Assembly: GCA_964475115.1 (NCBI GenBank)
Contig: CAYYVJ010000104.1
Location: 1-6,443 of the forward strand
Direction: 5' to 3'
Length of the DNA stretch: 6,443 nucleotides
From: CAYYVJ01 sp964475115
Lineage (GTDB): Bacteria; Bacillota; Clostridia; Lachnospirales; Lachnospiraceae
Positions 6,346 to 6,443 of the stretch are shown here, piece after piece. The notes beneath the pieces are model-generated. The model was not told the origin of the DNA, did no database searches, and was given only the letters and a program-made list of their open reading frames with translations. Position numbers and translations under genes: made by a program. Positions within the stretch are counted from its first letter, which is position 1. Every line of letters begins with the position of its first letter.

Positions 6346-6443
6346 TTATAAATATACTTGTTCTCCGCCCTTTACTTCTACGATTTCTCCAGCAACGCTT
6401 AACCATATAGAAATAACAGAAGGATTGTATACAAAGCTACAGT
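6346..6443 (-). CDS. 3' end of an unidentified gene on the opposite strand (partial)
   Basis: Reading the minus strand from the right edge, one frame stays open for 31 codons. It begins CSFVYNPSVISIWLSV and ends with AGEIVEVKGGEQVYL and a TAA stop (complement of 6346-6348). The other two minus frames close within this stretch. The codon use resembles the neighbouring genes, and a terminator with a correctly oriented U-tract lies just beyond the stop; both support a real gene converging on the transporter operon. The start is outside the window and the family is not recognised. It might belong to the same sugar-use locus, but nothing seen here shows that. Confidence 0.7.
   Translation of the reverse strand, partial: CSFVYNPSVISIWLSVAGEIVEVKGGEQVYL

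Noticed and set aside
6334..6350. Sequence TTGAAAGCGTTTTATA resembling a CcpA cre / LacI-type operator
   Set aside because: The left part and central CG match, but the conserved CA near the right end is missing. It also lies at the 3' ends of two convergent genes, where promoter control is unlikely.

Overview
The base composition is AT-rich, every complete gene has a strong purine-rich ribosome binding site (GGAGG type), and the families are typical of Bacillota. Together these suggest a low-GC Gram-positive Clostridia, most likely a Lachnospiraceae-type saccharolytic anaerobe. The species cannot be fixed from the sequence alone.

Layout: (1) 41-2365 (+), a membrane-anchored AraC-family regulator of the YesN-like, Cache-sensor type. 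(2) 2366-2678, a 313-base gap holding a Rho-independent terminator for the regulator, a pair of 11-bp direct repeats, a 42-codon open frame of doubtful status, and a candidate extended -10 promoter inside a perfect 12-bp palindrome. (3) 2679-3623 and 3648-4586 (+), two CUT1-type ABC transporter permeases (LplB-like and YtcP/AraQ-like). (4) 4587-4679, a short gap with an imperfect hairpin and a TATAAT box. (5) 4680-6275 (+), a LipO-like substrate-binding lipoprotein. (6) 6297-6329, a 14-bp perfect GC-cored hairpin between convergent genes. (7) 6346-6443 (-), the last 31 codons of an unidentified gene running in from the right edge.

Inferred working model: the regulator senses a sugar or sugar-derived ligand outside the cell through its extracytoplasmic Cache-like region and controls the adjacent permease-permease-lipoprotein operon through its C-terminal double helix-turn-helix. 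The lipoprotein captures an oligosaccharide at the cell surface and passes it to the permease heterodimer. No ATPase gene is present, so the importer presumably borrows a shared MsmK/MsiK-type ATPase encoded elsewhere. No glycoside hydrolase is recognisable, so the substrate cannot be named.

This is a well-known type of locus in plant-polysaccharide-degrading Clostridia and Paenibacillus. I do not see a convincing undescribed system. The most useful leads are the non-coding elements: the operator-like structures in front of the transporter, the small ORF ending at the permease RBS, and the hairpin between the permease and binding-protein genes.
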